Source: Mycobacterium paraense (GTDB taxonomy: Bacteria; Actinomycetota; Actinomycetes; Mycobacteriales; Mycobacteriaceae). Taken from it: a DNA stretch of 64,000 nucleotides. The number at the start of each line of letters is the position of its first letter. The first letter of the stretch is position 1. The notes under the pieces were generated by a model. The model was given only the letters and a program-made list of their open reading frames with translations. It searched no databases and was not told the origin of the DNA. The stretch lies in the NCBI RefSeq assembly GCF_002101815.1, contig NZ_LQPM01000007.1:1-64000 (forward strand), in the 5' to 3' direction. The position numbers and the translations under genes were made by a program. Of this stretch, positions 9,056-18,223 are shown piece after piece.

Positions 9056-9478
9056 CTAAGGGCTGGCGGGAAGACCGGGAAGCTGGCTGAAATCGACGCG
9101 GACGTTGTAGGGGTTGGCCGAATCGACGTGCACCGGCACGCGCGCGCCCCGCTCGAGCGCGGACATCGAGAACATGCCGACGAACTGACTAACTGTCGCG
9201 TCGTAGGGCGGACTACCAGGAAGCTCCACCTGTAACCCGATCTGGCACCGATATGCCGGCGGGTGACCGCTTCGTTCTATGCTCATGCCGGTCGTCTGCA
9301 GCGACACGACGCGCGCAGTTCCCAGCAATGCGGAACCGGTGAACGAGGGACCCTGCAGCATCTTGTCATGCAGCAGCCCCGCTTTCGACCACATCGACAT
9401 GATGAACCACAAGATCCCGAGGATGCTGCCCACCGTCAGGAGCCCTAGGCTCAAGCTCACGATCAAACCCGCGTCCAT
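9056..9478 (-). CDS. Small N-terminally anchored membrane protein
   Basis: The ORF encodes 140 residues starting MDAGLIVSLSLGLLTVG, with one hydrophobic helix at about 4-28 and a soluble C-terminal ~110 residues rich in beta-type sequence (RVVSLQTTGMSIERSGHPPA, ATVSQFVGMFSMSALERGAR). It contains a single cysteine. ATG 9478 is chosen for its GAGGTAAG Shine-Dalgarno; the open frame extends further upstream but only through the regulatory region. It is convergent with the LpqH-like gene (11 bp between stops) and divergent from the PE_PGRS gene at 9844. Function not recognised; conserved hypothetical membrane protein. Confidence 0.7.
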   Translation of the reverse strand: MDAGLIVSLSLGLLTVGSILGILWFIMSMWSKAGLLHDKMLQGPSFTGSALLGTARVVSLQTTGMSIERSGHPPAYRCQIGLQVELPGSPPYDATVSQFVGMFSMSALERGARVPVHVDSANPYNVRVDFSQLPGLPASP

Positions 9479-9567
9479 GGGGCTTACCTCTGCCTGACCG
9501 TCGTCTGCGTACGGGTGCGAGTGTTCACGGTGTCTCCTTTGTTGCCGGCTCACTGCCGGATGTGAGT

Positions 9568-9625
9568 GCTGCCCACAGTGTGTCGTGGCGAGCGCCGCCG
9601 ATTGATGGGGAATTTTCCCTATCTT
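9568..9625 (-). promoter_or_regulatory. Conserved palindromic upstream module, copy D (one arm degenerate)
   Basis: The core at 9605-9622 reads ATGGGGAATTTTCCCTAT, with one mismatch in the second arm. On the minus strand it continues CATCAATCGGCGG and a CGACACACTG block towards the membrane protein start 127 bp away. The flanks are the most diverged of the six copies. Confidence 0.6.
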
Positions 9626-9681
9626 TTCGGCCAGGGTGTTCGCGCGCCGCCCGCCCGACGCGGCCGCCCGGCAGGACAAAT

Positions 9682-9743
9682 AAATGGGAAAATTCTCCAT
9701 CAACCGCGGCGGCCCACCGGCGCACACTGCACAACGAGCGGCC
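9682..9743 (+). promoter_or_regulatory. Conserved palindromic upstream module, copy E (imperfect)
   Basis: The core at 9684-9700 reads ATGGGAAAATTCTCCAT: one G is missing and one arm base is changed relative to the consensus. The downstream flank (CATCAACCGCGGCGGCCC, CGCACACTGCACAACGAGCG) is close to copies A, B and F. It lies 144 bp before the PE_PGRS ATG. Confidence 0.6.
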
Positions 9744-9843
9744 CGGCGAGGCCACCGCAATGCAACGGCGCATCCGGACACGGTGCGGCCGTCGCTGTCG
9801 CCCCAGCCTTCGCCGGGCCTCCTAAACCGTTGGGAGGCAGACG

Positions 9844-10919
9844 ATGTCGTATGTGATTGCGGCGCCGAGCGATTTGGCAGCGGCGGCAACGGATTTGGAG
9901 AACATCGCGGCCACCGTCCGCGCGGCCGACGCCGCGGCGGCGGGCCCCACGACCGGGATACTCGCGGCGGGCGCCGACGAGGTATCGGCCGCCATCGCGG
10001 CGCTGTTCGGCGATCACGCCCAGGCCTACCAGGCGCTCAGCGCCCGGGCGGCGGCGTTTCATGCGGAGTTCGTACAGGCCCTGTCCGGGGGCGCCGGGGC
10101 GTACGCCGCCGCGGAGGCGGCCAACCTGTCGCCGCTGCAGACCCTGGAAGGCGTCATCAACGCGCCCGTCGAGGCGGTCATCGGCCGGCCGCTCGTCGGA
10201 CCCGGAACGCCCGGCGGCCCCGGCCAGGCCGGCGGCCCCGGCGGGCTCTTGTTCGGAAACGGCGGCCGGGCGGCGACGGCCTGCCCGGCCAGGCGGACGG
10301 CAACGGCGGCCCCGCCGGGCTCATCGGCACCGGCGGGACCGGCGGCGCCGGCGCGGCCGGCGGCACCGGCGGCACGGGCGGCAGCGGCGGTGACGCCGAC
10401 AATGCCACCACCTTCTCGGTCGGGGGCTTCGGCGGCCTCGGCGGTGACGGCGGGACCGGGGGCGTCGGCGGCAACGGCGGTATTGGAGGTCCGGGTGGTA
10501 GCGGCGGCGCCGGTGGCCTGCTGGGTGATGGCGGCAACGGCGGCAACGCCGGAACAGGCGGTCCGGGCGGATTCGGGGGTCCCGGCGGAACGGGCGGCAA
10601 CGGCGGTCACGGTGGCCCTGCCCTGGGCGCGCTTTCGAACTTGGGCGGACAAGGCGGCGGCGGCGCCAACGGCGGAACCGGCGGCACGGGCGGTAATGGC
10701 GGCGGCAGCGGCCTCGGCGGGATGGCCGGTCCCGGAGGCCTGTTGATGGGCCAGTCGGGCACCAACGGCGCGGCCGGCGGTGGCGGGGTCGGCGGCAGCG
10801 GGGGCGCCGGCGGCGGCCTCGGTACGGGCGGCACCGGTGGCATCGGCTCGACCCAAACGGGCGCTAATGGGGCCGACGGCAAGGTCGGCGCCACCGGCGC
10901 GTCCGGTCAGGACGGTTAG
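9844..10919 (+). pseudogene. PE_PGRS gene with a single-base frameshift after the PE domain
   Basis: ATG 9844 follows a GGGAGG Shine-Dalgarno. The first ~140 codons encode an intact PE domain ([40 protein letters not shown]) and the linker up to [12 protein letters not shown]. At about 10268-10270 (a GGG where GGGG would keep phase) the frame is lost. The original frame continues as Ala/Pro/Arg-rich nonsense to 10746, while the next frame carries a perfect GGxGG PGRS domain to the TAG at 10917-10919. The gene is therefore either a recent pseudogene, a phase-variable G-tract or a base-calling error. It ends 2 bp from the sigE stop codon on the other strand. Confidence 0.8.
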
Positions 10920-10921
10920 CG

Positions 10922-11689
10922 CTACGCCGACCTGAGCTGCTCGCCCTGCGCGGGGTGCGCGGCGAGGTAGTCGCGCAACGCCTGGCGCCCGCGGTGGATG
11001 CGGCTGCGCACGGTTCCCAGTTTCACGCCCAGGGTGGCGCCGATCTCCTCGTAGGACAGCCCCTCGATGTCACACAGCACGACCGCGGCGCGAAACTCCG
11101 GCGGCAGCGAATCCAGCGCGGCCTGCAGGTCGGGCCCCAGCCGCGCATCGTGGTAGATCTGCTCGGGGTTGGGCTCGTCGGCGGGCACCCGGTCGTAGTC
11201 CTCGGGCAGCGCCTCCATGCGGATGCGGGCGCGCCGACGCACCATGTCCAGGAACAGGTTGGTGGTGATGCGGTGCAGCCAGCCCTCGAAGGTGCCGGGC
11301 TGGTAGTTCTGGACCGAGCGGAACACGCGGATGAAGGTTTCCTGGGTCAGGTCCTCGGCGTCCTGCTGGTTGCCTGACAGGCGGTAGGCCAGCCGGTACA
11401 CCCGGTCGGCGTGCTGGCGCACCAGCTCGTCCCACGACGGCATCGTCGCCTTGTCCCCGGTCGCGTCGAACACCGCGGTGCCCTGCAACGCGTCCGTCGG
11501 CTCCACCCATTCGTCGTCCCGGCAGTCCTGGGCGTGCGACATCGTGGTCGGGCTCAAAAGCGCTGTGATGATTGAATCCTCCGGATTTTCCCTGCCAGAG
11601 AAGCCTGACAGCTCGTCAGCCGCGTCAACGCGAAGCTGCAAACGTGTATTCCCAATCCGGCGAGAACTATTCCCGGTCCCCCGTTCCAT
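10922..11689 (-). CDS. sigE: ECF RNA polymerase sigma factor SigE
   Basis: SigE directs the mycobacterial envelope and heat stress regulon. The sequence from [20 protein letters not shown] through region 2 ([20 protein letters not shown]) and region 4 ([20 protein letters not shown]) is nearly that of M. tuberculosis SigE. ATG 11689 (MERGTGNSS) aligns with the H37Rv start and gives 255 residues. An in-frame GTG at 11719 would add 10, and an internal ATG at 11542 (MSHAQD) corresponds to a known alternative start. A SigE-type promoter overlaps the two upstream starts, so transcripts from it could only use internal starts. rseA, the anti-sigma gene that normally follows, is missing; a PE_PGRS gene abuts the stop instead. 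Confidence 0.95.
   Translation of the reverse strand: MERGTGNSSRRIGNTRLQLRVDAADELSGFSGRENPEDSIITALLSPTTMSHAQDCRDDEWVEPTDALQGTAVFDATGDKATMPSWDELVRQHADRVYRLAYRLSGNQQDAEDLTQETFIRVFRSVQNYQPGTFEGWLHRITTNLFLDMVRRRARIRMEALPEDYDRVPADEPNPEQIYHDARLGPDLQAALDSLPPEFRAAVVLCDIEGLSYEEIGATLGVKLGTVRSRIHRGRQALRDYLAAHPAQGEQLRSA
11665..11687 (-). promoter_or_regulatory. Candidate SigE-type (ECF) promoter inside the sigE 5' region
   Basis: On the minus strand GGAAC (11687-11683) is separated by 15 bp from GTT (11667-11665). This matches the GGAAC-N15/16-GTT consensus of mycobacterial SigE/SigH promoters, and autoregulation from such a promoter is established for M. tuberculosis sigE. The -35 overlaps the ATG at 11689, so its transcript would begin near 11657 and need a downstream start codon. 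Confidence 0.6.
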
Positions 11690-11878
11690 AGGGATACCGT
11701 CGCCCATCGGCGTATGCACGACATAGGAGCAATCTGAGGTTTGGCTGAGAAACCAGATCGTTACCTGCGTTGAACAGCGCGAACCGCCGGGCGAGTGAGT
11801 TGGGTCGCCCCTCGGTCGCCGGGCGTGTCGGCACCGATCGAATCAGGCGCGCCTGCCGGACCGCGCGGCGATTTGGAA

Positions 11879-11884
11879 TACGCT
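11879..11884 (+). promoter_or_regulatory. -10 element TACGCT, leaderless start for the O-methyltransferase
   Basis: TACGCT is followed by 7 nt and then ATG 11892, which places the transcription start at or next to the A of the start codon. Confidence 0.6.
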
Positions 11885-11891
11885 GCGGGAC

Positions 11892-12560
11892 ATGGACGGC
11901 ACCGACGCAGCAGCCCCCGGCCAGACGGCCACCAGTCGAGCCGAGTCACTGAGCGCCCACGCCGAGGGGTCGATCTCGGAGGACGCGCTGCTGGCGGCGG
12001 CCCGGGAGCGCGCCGTCGAGATCGGCGCCGGCGCGGTGACGCCGGCGGTCGGGGCGCTGTTGAGCCTGTTGGCCAAGCTCAGCGGTGGCAAGGCCGTCGC
12101 CGAGGTGGGCACCGGCGCCGGTGTCAGCGGCCTCTGGTTGTTGTCGGGCATGGCCGAGGACGGCGTCTTGACGACGATCGACATCGAGCCCGAATACCTG
12201 CGGCTCGCCAAGCAGTCGTTCTCCGAGGCCGGCATCGGACCCTCGCGCACCCGGCTGATCAGCGGCCGCGCCCAGGAGGTGCTCACCCGGCTCGCCGACG
12301 AGTCCTACGACCTGGTGTTCATCGACGCCGACCCGATCGACCAGCCCGACTACGTCGTCGAGGGCGTGCGACTGCTGCGCTCCGGCGGCGTCATCGTGGT
12401 GCACCGCGCGGCGCTCGGCGGCCGGGCGGGCGACCCCGCGGCCCGCGACGCCGAGGTGACCGCGGTGCGCGAGGCGGCCCGGCTCATCGCCGAGGACGAG
12501 CGGCTCACCCCCGCGCTGGTGCCGCTCGGCGACGGGCTGCTGGCCGCGGTCCGCGACTAG
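11892..12560 (+). CDS. SAM-dependent O-methyltransferase (Rv1220c-like)
   Basis: This 222-residue class I methyltransferase belongs to the small O-methyltransferase (PF01596) family. Motif I is [18 protein letters not shown] and the acidic ribose-binding residue lies in [15 protein letters not shown]. The metal-binding catalytic loop is [15 protein letters not shown]. It is nearly collinear with Rv1220c, whose substrate is not established. It is divergent from sigE across about 200 bp, with a leaderless -10 at 11879. A tetR-ABC operon follows 80 bp downstream in the same direction but has its own promoter. Confidence 0.93.
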   Translation: MDGTDAAAPGQTATSRAESLSAHAEGSISEDALLAAARERAVEIGAGAVTPAVGALLSLLAKLSGGKAVAEVGTGAGVSGLWLLSGMAEDGVLTTIDIEPEYLRLAKQSFSEAGIGPSRTRLISGRAQEVLTRLADESYDLVFIDADPIDQPDYVVEGVRLLRSGGVIVVHRAALGGRAGDPAARDAEVTAVREAARLIAEDERLTPALVPLGDGLLAAVRD

Positions 12561-12614
12561 TTCGCGGCCAACTTTCTTTACGGATTCCTGACGGGGCGCC
12601 CCCTTGACCGCCGA

Positions 12615-12650
12615 CTGAACGCGCGTTTAGTGTACTGAACATGCGTTCAG
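12615..12650. promoter_or_regulatory. Tandem TetR operator overlapping the raaS start codon
   Basis: Two 16-bp near-palindromes, CTGAACGCGCGTTTAG (12615-12630) and CTGAACATGCGTTCAG (12635-12650), are separated by TGTA. The second covers the ATG at 12641 and the first overlaps the -10 TAGTGT (12628-12633). A dimeric TetR bound here would block its own promoter. Confidence 0.7.
12628..12633 (+). promoter_or_regulatory. -10 element TAGTGT, leaderless start for raaS
   Basis: TAGTGT lies 7 nt before the ATG at 12641 and inside the tandem palindromes, consistent with an autorepressed leaderless promoter. Confidence 0.6.
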
Positions 12651-13279
12651 CCGACCTGACGGCCGCCGCCCGGATCCGCGACGCGGCCATCGAGCAGTTC
12701 GGCCAGCACGGGTTCGACGTGGGCCTGCGCGCCATCGCCGAAGCCGCGGGCGTCAGCGCCGCGCTGGTGATCCACCACTTCGGCTCCAAGGAAGGCCTGC
12801 GCAAGGCCTGCGACGACTACGTCGCCGAAGAGATCCGCAGCACCAAATCGGAGGCGATGCGGTCCAACGACCCCGCCACCTGGTTCGCGCAGCTCGCCGA
12901 GATCGAGGAGTTTGCACCGCTGACGGCCTACGTGGTGCGCAGCATGCAGACCGGGGGCGACTTGGCGAAGATGTTGTGGCAGAGGATGATTGCCAACGCC
13001 GAGGAGTACATGGAAGAGGGCGTGCGGGCCGGGACGATCAAGCCCAGCCGTGACCCGAAGGCCAGGGCCAAGTATCTCGGCATCACCGGGGGCGGCAGCC
13101 TCCTGCTCTACATGCAAATGCACGACACGCCAACGGATTTGCGTGCGGTTCTGCGCGACTATGCCAGGGAGATGATCCTGCCCGCCCTCGAGATCTACAG
13201 CGAGGGCCTGATGGTCGACCGCACCATGTACGACGCATTTCTGGCCGCCGAAGATCAAGGAGGATCCCATGCCAGCTAA
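12641..13279 (+). CDS. raaS: TetR-family repressor of the adjacent ABC exporter (RaaS, Rv1219c-like)
   Basis: This 212-residue regulator has an N-terminal TetR HTH ([20 protein letters not shown], about residues 24-48) and an alpha-helical ligand-binding domain. It matches Rv1219c of M. tuberculosis, called RaaS, which represses itself and the downstream ABC exporter. The start codon sits within its own palindromic operator, and the promoter is leaderless. The stop overlaps the ATPase gene by 11 bp (the next ATG is at 13269), so the regulator and transporter are translated from one message. Confidence 0.93.
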   Translation: MRSADLTAAARIRDAAIEQFGQHGFDVGLRAIAEAAGVSAALVIHHFGSKEGLRKACDDYVAEEIRSTKSEAMRSNDPATWFAQLAEIEEFAPLTAYVVRSMQTGGDLAKMLWQRMIANAEEYMEEGVRAGTIKPSRDPKARAKYLGITGGGSLLLYMQMHDTPTDLRAVLRDYAREMILPALEIYSEGLMVDRTMYDAFLAAEDQGGSHAS

Positions 13280-14180
13280 CAACGTCGCACCCATCGAAAT
13301 CCGGGGTCTCATCAAGAATTTCGGCGCGGTGCGCGCCCTGGACGGCCTGGATTTGACGGTGCGCGAGGGTGAGGTGCACGGCTTCCTCGGCCCAAACGGG
13401 GCCGGCAAGTCGACGACCATCCGCGTCCTGCTGGGCCTGGTGAAGGCCGACGGCGGAACCGCCCGGTTGCTGGGCGGTGACCCGTGGACCGACGCGGTGG
13501 CACTGCACCGCCACATCGCCTACGTGCCGGGCGATGTCACCCTGTGGCCGTCGCTGACCGGCGGCGAGACCATCGACCTGCTGGCCCGCATGCGCGGGGG
13601 CATCGACGAACGGCGCCGCGCCGAGCTGATCGAGCGCTTCGACCTCGACCCGCACAAGAAGGCGCGCACCTACTCGAAGGGCAACCGGCAAAAGGTGTCC
13701 CTGATTTCCGCGTTCAGCTCGCACGCCCGCCTGCTCCTGCTGGACGAGCCGAGCAGCGGCCTGGACCCGTTGATGGAGAACGTCTTTCAGCAGTGCGTCG
13801 GCGAGGCGCGCGACCGCGGCACGACGGTCTTGCTGTCCAGCCACATCCTGGCCGAGACGGAAGCGCTGTGCGAACGGGTAACGATCATCCGCGCCGGCAA
13901 GACCGTCGAGAGCGGCTCGCTGGAGTCGATGCGCCACCTCAGCCGCACCTCGATCAAGGCCGAAATGATCGGCAACCCGGGCGATATCACCCGCATCAGG
14001 GGTGTCGAGGACGTCAGCTTCGACGGCAACACGCTGCGCGCCCAGGTGGACAGCGAAAGCCTGGGCGAACTCATCCGGGCGCTGGGCGACGCCGGAGTGC
14101 GCAGCCTGGTCAGCCAGCCGCCGACGCTCGAGGAACTCTTCCTGCGCCACTACGACACCACGGACAAGGTCTCGGCATGA
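13269..14180 (+). CDS. ABC exporter ATP-binding protein (Rv1218c-like)
   Basis: This 303-residue ATPase has Walker A GPNGAGKS at 41-48, Walker [14 protein letters not shown] and the switch His in [13 protein letters not shown]. The signature motif is divergent (YSKGNRQK instead of LSGGQ), as in several drug-export ATPases. A C-terminal extension of ~80 residues resembles the regulatory domain of CcmA/DrrA-type subunits. It starts 11 bp inside raaS behind the AAGGAGG Shine-Dalgarno, and its TGA overlaps the permease ATG. In M. tuberculosis Rv1217c-Rv1218c has been linked to multidrug efflux; the natural substrate is unknown. Confidence 0.94.
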   Translation: MPANNVAPIEIRGLIKNFGAVRALDGLDLTVREGEVHGFLGPNGAGKSTTIRVLLGLVKADGGTARLLGGDPWTDAVALHRHIAYVPGDVTLWPSLTGGETIDLLARMRGGIDERRRAELIERFDLDPHKKARTYSKGNRQKVSLISAFSSHARLLLLDEPSSGLDPLMENVFQQCVGEARDRGTTVLLSSHILAETEALCERVTIIRAGKTVESGSLESMRHLSRTSIKAEMIGNPGDITRIRGVEDVSFDGNTLRAQVDSESLGELIRALGDAGVRSLVSQPPTLEELFLRHYDTTDKVSA

Positions 14181-15817
14181 GCACCGCGACGCTGGATCGG
14201 CCGCGCCCGGCACAGCCGGCACCGCGGGCCGCCTCGAACTTCTCCGGGACGCTGGACATGCTGCGGCTCTACCTGCGCCGCGACCGGGTTTCGTTGCCGC
14301 TGTGGGTGTTGCTGCTGTCGGTGCCGCTGGCCACGGTGTACGTCGGCAGCATCGAAAAGGTCTACCCCACCCAGGCCGACCGGGCCGGGTTCGCGGCCTC
14401 CATCATGGCCAGCCCGGCCCAGCGCGCGCTCTACGGCCAGGTCTACAACGACAGCCTTGGGGCCGTGGGCATTTGGAAGGCCGGGATGTTCCACCTGCTG
14501 ATCGCGGTGGCCGTCATCCTCACGGTGATCCGGCACACCCGCGCCGACGAGGAGACCGGCCGCACCGAGCTGGTCGATTCGACCGCGATCGGCCGCTACG
14601 CCAGCCTGAGCGCGGCGCTGCTGTTGTCGTTCGGGGCGTCCATCGCCACCGGCGCGATCGGGGCGGCGGGTTTGTTGACGACCGACGTCCCCGCGGCCGG
14701 TTCGCTGGCGTTCGGGGCGGCGCTGGCGTGCTCCGGGCTGGTCTTCACCGCGGTGGCCGCGGTGACCGCCCAACTGTCGCCGAGCGCCCGGTTCGCCCGC
14801 GGTGCCGCGTTCGCCGTGCTGGGGGCCGCGTTCACGCTGCGCGCCGTCGGCGACGCGGGCGGCGGCGGGTTGTCGTGGCTCTCGCCGCTGGGCTGGTCGC
14901 TGCAGGTAAGGCCGTACGCCGGGGACCGCTGGTGGGTTTTGCTGCTGCACCTGGCGACGACGGCGGCGCTCACGCTGGTGGCCTACTGGTTGCTCGCGGG
15001 CCGCGACGTGGGCGCCGGGCTCATCGCCGAGCGCGCCGGCCCCGGCACCGCCGGGATGCGGCTGCGCGGGACCGACGGCCTGACCTGGCGGCTCGATCGC
15101 GGCGCGCTGCTGCTGTGGACGGTGGGCCTGCTCCTGTACGGCCTGCTGATGGGCAGCGTGGTGCACGGCATCGGCGACGAGCTGGGTGGCAGCACCGTCG
15201 TGCGCGACATCGTGGCGCGGATGGGCGGCACCTCCGCGCTGGAGGAGGCCTTCATCGCCGTGGCGTACGCCATGATGGGCATGGTCGCCGCCGCGTTCGC
15301 CATCTCGCTCACGCTGCGCTTGCATCAGGAGGAATCCGGCCAGCGCGCCGAGACGGCATTGGCCGGCGCGGTCTCCCGAACGCGTTGGCTGGCAAGCCAT
15401 TTGGCCGCCGCGCTGCTCGGCTCCGCGGTCGCGATGCTGGCCAGCGGCGTCGCCGGCGGACTCGTGTACGGCATCGCGGCCGGTGACGTCGCCGGCAAGG
15501 TGCTCAGCGTCCTCGGCACCGCCGCCGTGCAGCTGCCCGCCGTCTGGTTGCTCGCCGCGGTCACCGTCGCGCTGTTCGGCCTGGCGCCGCGGTTCACGCC
15601 CGTGGCGTGGGGCGTGCTGGTCGGGTTCGTCGCGGTGTACCTGATCGGCGAGTTGGCCCGGTTCCCGCAGTGGTTGCTCGACCTGGAACCGTTCGGGCAC
15701 ACCCCGCGGGTGGGGGCCGATTTCACCGCCGTGCCGCTGCTGTGGCTGCTGGCCATCGACGCGGCGCTGATCCTCGTGGGCGTCATAGCTTTTCGGCGTC
15801 GCGATCTACGTTGCTAG
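14177..15817 (+). CDS. ABC exporter permease (Rv1217c-like)
   Basis: This 546-residue integral membrane protein has about twelve hydrophobic segments in two similar halves, the size and layout of TipC/Rv1217c-type permeases that pair with a single ATPase gene. ATG 14177 overlaps the ATPase stop (ATGA), so the pair is translationally coupled. The N-terminal ~25 residues are Pro/Ala-rich and cytoplasmic. It is the membrane partner of the ATPase at 13269 in the raaS operon. The ICMT-like gene follows after 13 bp. Confidence 0.92.
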   Translation: MSTATLDRPRPAQPAPRAASNFSGTLDMLRLYLRRDRVSLPLWVLLLSVPLATVYVGSIEKVYPTQADRAGFAASIMASPAQRALYGQVYNDSLGAVGIWKAGMFHLLIAVAVILTVIRHTRADEETGRTELVDSTAIGRYASLSAALLLSFGASIATGAIGAAGLLTTDVPAAGSLAFGAALACSGLVFTAVAAVTAQLSPSARFARGAAFAVLGAAFTLRAVGDAGGGGLSWLSPLGWSLQVRPYAGDRWWVLLLHLATTAALTLVAYWLLAGRDVGAGLIAERAGPGTAGMRLRGTDGLTWRLDRGALLLWTVGLLLYGLLMGSVVHGIGDELGGSTVVRDIVARMGGTSALEEAFIAVAYAMMGMVAAAFAISLTLRLHQEESGQRAETALAGAVSRTRWLASHLAAALLGSAVAMLASGVAGGLVYGIAAGDVAGKVLSVLGTAAVQLPAVWLLAAVTVALFGLAPRFTPVAWGVLVGFVAVYLIGELARFPQWLLDLEPFGHTPRVGADFTAVPLLWLLAIDAALILVGVIAFRRRDLRC

Positions 15818-15830
15818 GGAGGGCACGATC

Positions 15831-16505
15831 ATGAAAACTGCTGTTCGGCTGACGGCATCCTCGGTCTTCGGGACCCTCGCGGTTGGCCTCATCCTGTTCG
15901 GACCGGCCGGCACGCTGCGCTATTGGCAGGCGTGGGCGTTCCTCGCCGTGTTCACCGCGGCGTCGCTCGGCCCCACGATCTACCTGGCGCGCAACAACCC
16001 GGCGGCCCTGCAGCGCCGCATGCACGCCGGGCCCCGTGCCGAAACCAGGGCCGCCCAAAAGGTCATCATCACAAGCTCGTTCGTCATCCTCTTCGCGATG
16101 ATGGCGTTCAGCGCCCTGGACCACCGGATGGGGTGGTCGACGGTGCCGCCATGGGTGTCCGTGCTCGGCGACGTCCTGGTGGCGACCGGGCTGGGCCTAG
16201 CCATGCTGGTCATCATCCAGAACAGTTACGCGGCGGCCACCGTCACGGTCGAGCAGGGCCAGCGGGTCGCCTCGGGCGGGGTCTACAAGTTCGTCAGGCA
16301 CCCGATGTACGTCGGCAACGTGATCATGATGGTCGGCATGCCCCTGGCGCTCGGCTCCTACTGGGGCCTGCTCTTCGTGCTCCCCGGCATCGCGGTGCTC
16401 GTCTTCCGCATCCTCGACGAGGAGAAGCTGCTCACCCAGGACTTGCCCGGGTACCGGGAGTACGCGCAGCACGTGCGCTACCGGCTGGTGCCCAACGTCT
16501 GGTAG
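15831..16505 (+). CDS. Isoprenylcysteine carboxyl methyltransferase-like membrane protein (Rv1216c-like)
   Basis: This 224-residue protein has five to six membrane spans and the C-terminal signature of the ICMT/PEMT/NnrU superfamily: VYKFVRHPMYVGNVIMMVGM followed by DEEKLLTQDLPGYREYAQHV. The conserved RHPxY and the E-x(12-15)-Y residues bind SAM in this superfamily. Bacterial members methylate small or lipidic molecules; the acceptor is unknown. ATG 15831 follows GGGAGGG, and only 13 bp separate it from the permease, so it belongs to the raaS operon. It could modify the substrate or the lipid environment of the exporter (inference). Confidence 0.88.
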   Translation: MKTAVRLTASSVFGTLAVGLILFGPAGTLRYWQAWAFLAVFTAASLGPTIYLARNNPAALQRRMHAGPRAETRAAQKVIITSSFVILFAMMAFSALDHRMGWSTVPPWVSVLGDVLVATGLGLAMLVIIQNSYAAATVTVEQGQRVASGGVYKFVRHPMYVGNVIMMVGMPLALGSYWGLLFVLPGIAVLVFRILDEEKLLTQDLPGYREYAQHVRYRLVPNVW

Positions 16506-16522
16506 CCCCCGACGGATGCGCC

Positions 16523-16528
16523 TAAGGT
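16523..16528 (+). promoter_or_regulatory. -10 element TAAGGT, leaderless start for the CocE-type hydrolase
   Basis: TAAGGT is followed by 6 nt and GTG 16535, so the hydrolase can be transcribed separately from the raaS operon as a leaderless message. Confidence 0.55.
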
Positions 16529-16534
16529 ATTGCC

Positions 16535-18217
16535 GTGGCGCGCAATTCGGCACCGGCCCTTGACCGTCCGTGGCGGCGCCCCGGCGCCCTCCGGTACGCG
16601 CTGGACCGGCTGCGCGGCATCGCCAAACCTCCCGTCACGGTCACCGATGGGCCGCCCGACCTCCTCGTCGAGCGCGACGTCGCCGTCCCGACCCGCGACG
16701 GGACGGCGTTGCGCATCAACGTTCACCGCAGGCCCGACGAAGTCCCGCGGCCGGCCATCCTGAGCATCCACCCGTACGGCAAGGACAACCTGCCGAGGCG
16801 GCGGGGCAACAGGTGGACCTTCTCCGTGCAGTACCGGGTGTTGCGCCAGCCGCGACCGGTGATCTTCTCGGCGCTGACCGGTTGGGAGGCACCGGACCCG
16901 GCGTGGTGGACCGCGCGGGGCTTCGCCGTTGTCAACGCCGACGCGCGCGGCTGCGGCCACTCCGACGGCAACGGAAACCTGCTGTCGCGCAAGGAGGCCG
17001 AGGACACCTACGACGTCGTGCAGTGGATCGCCGGCCAGCCCTGGTGCGACGGCCGCGTCGTCATGCTCGGGGTGTCCTACCTGGCCATCAGCCAGTACGC
17101 CGTGGCGGCTCTGCAACCGCCCGCGCTGCGGGCGATCTGCCCGTGGGAGGGCTTCACCGACGCCTATCGCGACCTGACCTTCCCCGGCGGCGTGCGCGAA
17201 TTGGGCTTCACCCGGATGTGGTCGCGCAACCTGCGCCGCGACACGCGGCAGGCCTACGACCTGGAGGCCATGCAGGACGCCCATCCCCTGCGCGACGACT
17301 TCTGGCGCTCGGTGGTGCCCGACCTGTCCGCAATCAAGGTGCCCATGCTGGTTTGCGGAAGCTTCTCCGACAACAACCTGCACAGCCGCGGCTCGATCCG
17401 CGCCTTCACGCGCGCAGGCTCCACCCACGCCCGCCTCTACACCCACCGCGGCGGCAAATGGACGACCTTCTACTCCGAAGCGGCGCTGGCCGAACAACTC
17501 GACTTCTTCCGCGGCGTGCTCGACGGTGCGGACGGTTCCCGCAGCGTCCGGCTCGAGGTGCGCGAGGACCGCGACACCATCGCGGCGGTGCGCGAGGAGG
17601 CGGACTGGCCGCTGCCCCGGACCCGTTGGCGCCCTGTGTATCTCGGCGATGGCGGGACGCTGACGCCGGACCGGCCCTCCGACTCAGGCCGCATCGCGTT
17701 CCAAACGCGTTCCCGCGCGGCGTCATTCACCTGGACGTTGCCGGCGGACATCGAGCTGACCGGGCCGATGGCCGCCCGGTTGTGGGTCTCGCTGGACGGC
17801 TGCGACGACGCCAACCTGTTCGTGGGCGTGGAGAAATGGCGTGCCGGACGGTTCGTCGCGTTCGAGGGCTCCTACGGCTACGGCCGCGACCGCGTCACCA
17901 CCGGGTGGCAGCGGATCTCGCTGCGGGCGCTGGACCCCGAGCTCTCGCGACCGTGGGAGCCCGTCGCGGCCTGCGCGGAGCCGCAGCCCGTGTCCGCCGG
18001 CGAGGTGGTCGCGGTCGACGTCGCGCTGGGCCCGTCGGCGACGTTGTTCCGCGCCGGCGAGGAGCTGCGGCTGGTGGTCGCCGGGCGATGGCTGTGCCCG
18101 ACCAATCCGCTGGTCGGGCAGATGCCGGCGGCCTACGCGAACTCACCGCGCGGCCGCGTCACCCTGCACTGGGGTCCCCACCACGACGCGCACCTGCTGG
18201 TCCCGGAGGTCCCCTAA
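16535..18217 (+). CDS. CocE/NonD-type serine hydrolase (Rv1215c-like)
   Basis: This 560-residue protein has the layout of the X-Pro dipeptidyl-peptidase S15/CocE family: an alpha/beta-hydrolase domain with ARGCGHSDG, nucleophile elbow GVSYLAIS and a lid, then a C-terminal jelly-roll domain (from about 380, FTWTLPADIELTGPMAARLW). Family members cleave acyl esters or Xaa-Pro peptides; the substrate is not known. GTG 16535 is the first in-frame start and has a leaderless -10 before it. The gene ends at a strong bidirectional hairpin facing glgC. PE14 (Rv1214c), which follows in H37Rv, is absent. Confidence 0.92.
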   Translation: MARNSAPALDRPWRRPGALRYALDRLRGIAKPPVTVTDGPPDLLVERDVAVPTRDGTALRINVHRRPDEVPRPAILSIHPYGKDNLPRRRGNRWTFSVQYRVLRQPRPVIFSALTGWEAPDPAWWTARGFAVVNADARGCGHSDGNGNLLSRKEAEDTYDVVQWIAGQPWCDGRVVMLGVSYLAISQYAVAALQPPALRAICPWEGFTDAYRDLTFPGGVRELGFTRMWSRNLRRDTRQAYDLEAMQDAHPLRDDFWRSVVPDLSAIKVPMLVCGSFSDNNLHSRGSIRAFTRAGSTHARLYTHRGGKWTTFYSEAALAEQLDFFRGVLDGADGSRSVRLEVREDRDTIAAVREEADWPLPRTRWRPVYLGDGGTLTPDRPSDSGRIAFQTRSRAASFTWTLPADIELTGPMAARLWVSLDGCDDANLFVGVEKWRAGRFVAFEGSYGYGRDRVTTGWQRISLRALDPELSRPWEPVAACAEPQPVSAGEVVAVDVALGPSATLFRAGEELRLVVAGRWLCPTNPLVGQMPAAYANSPRGRVTLHWGPHHDAHLLVPEVP

Positions 18218-18223
18218 GAGACG

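Larger units (their letters stand above)
9479..9843. other. Intergenic region with two back-to-back palindromic modules
   Basis: This 365-bp stretch separates the minus-strand membrane protein from the plus-strand PE_PGRS gene and holds no credible gene. It contains modules D (9568-9625) and E (9682-9743), pointing outward to the two flanking genes, with about 60 bp of GC-rich sequence between their cores. Confidence 0.7.
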
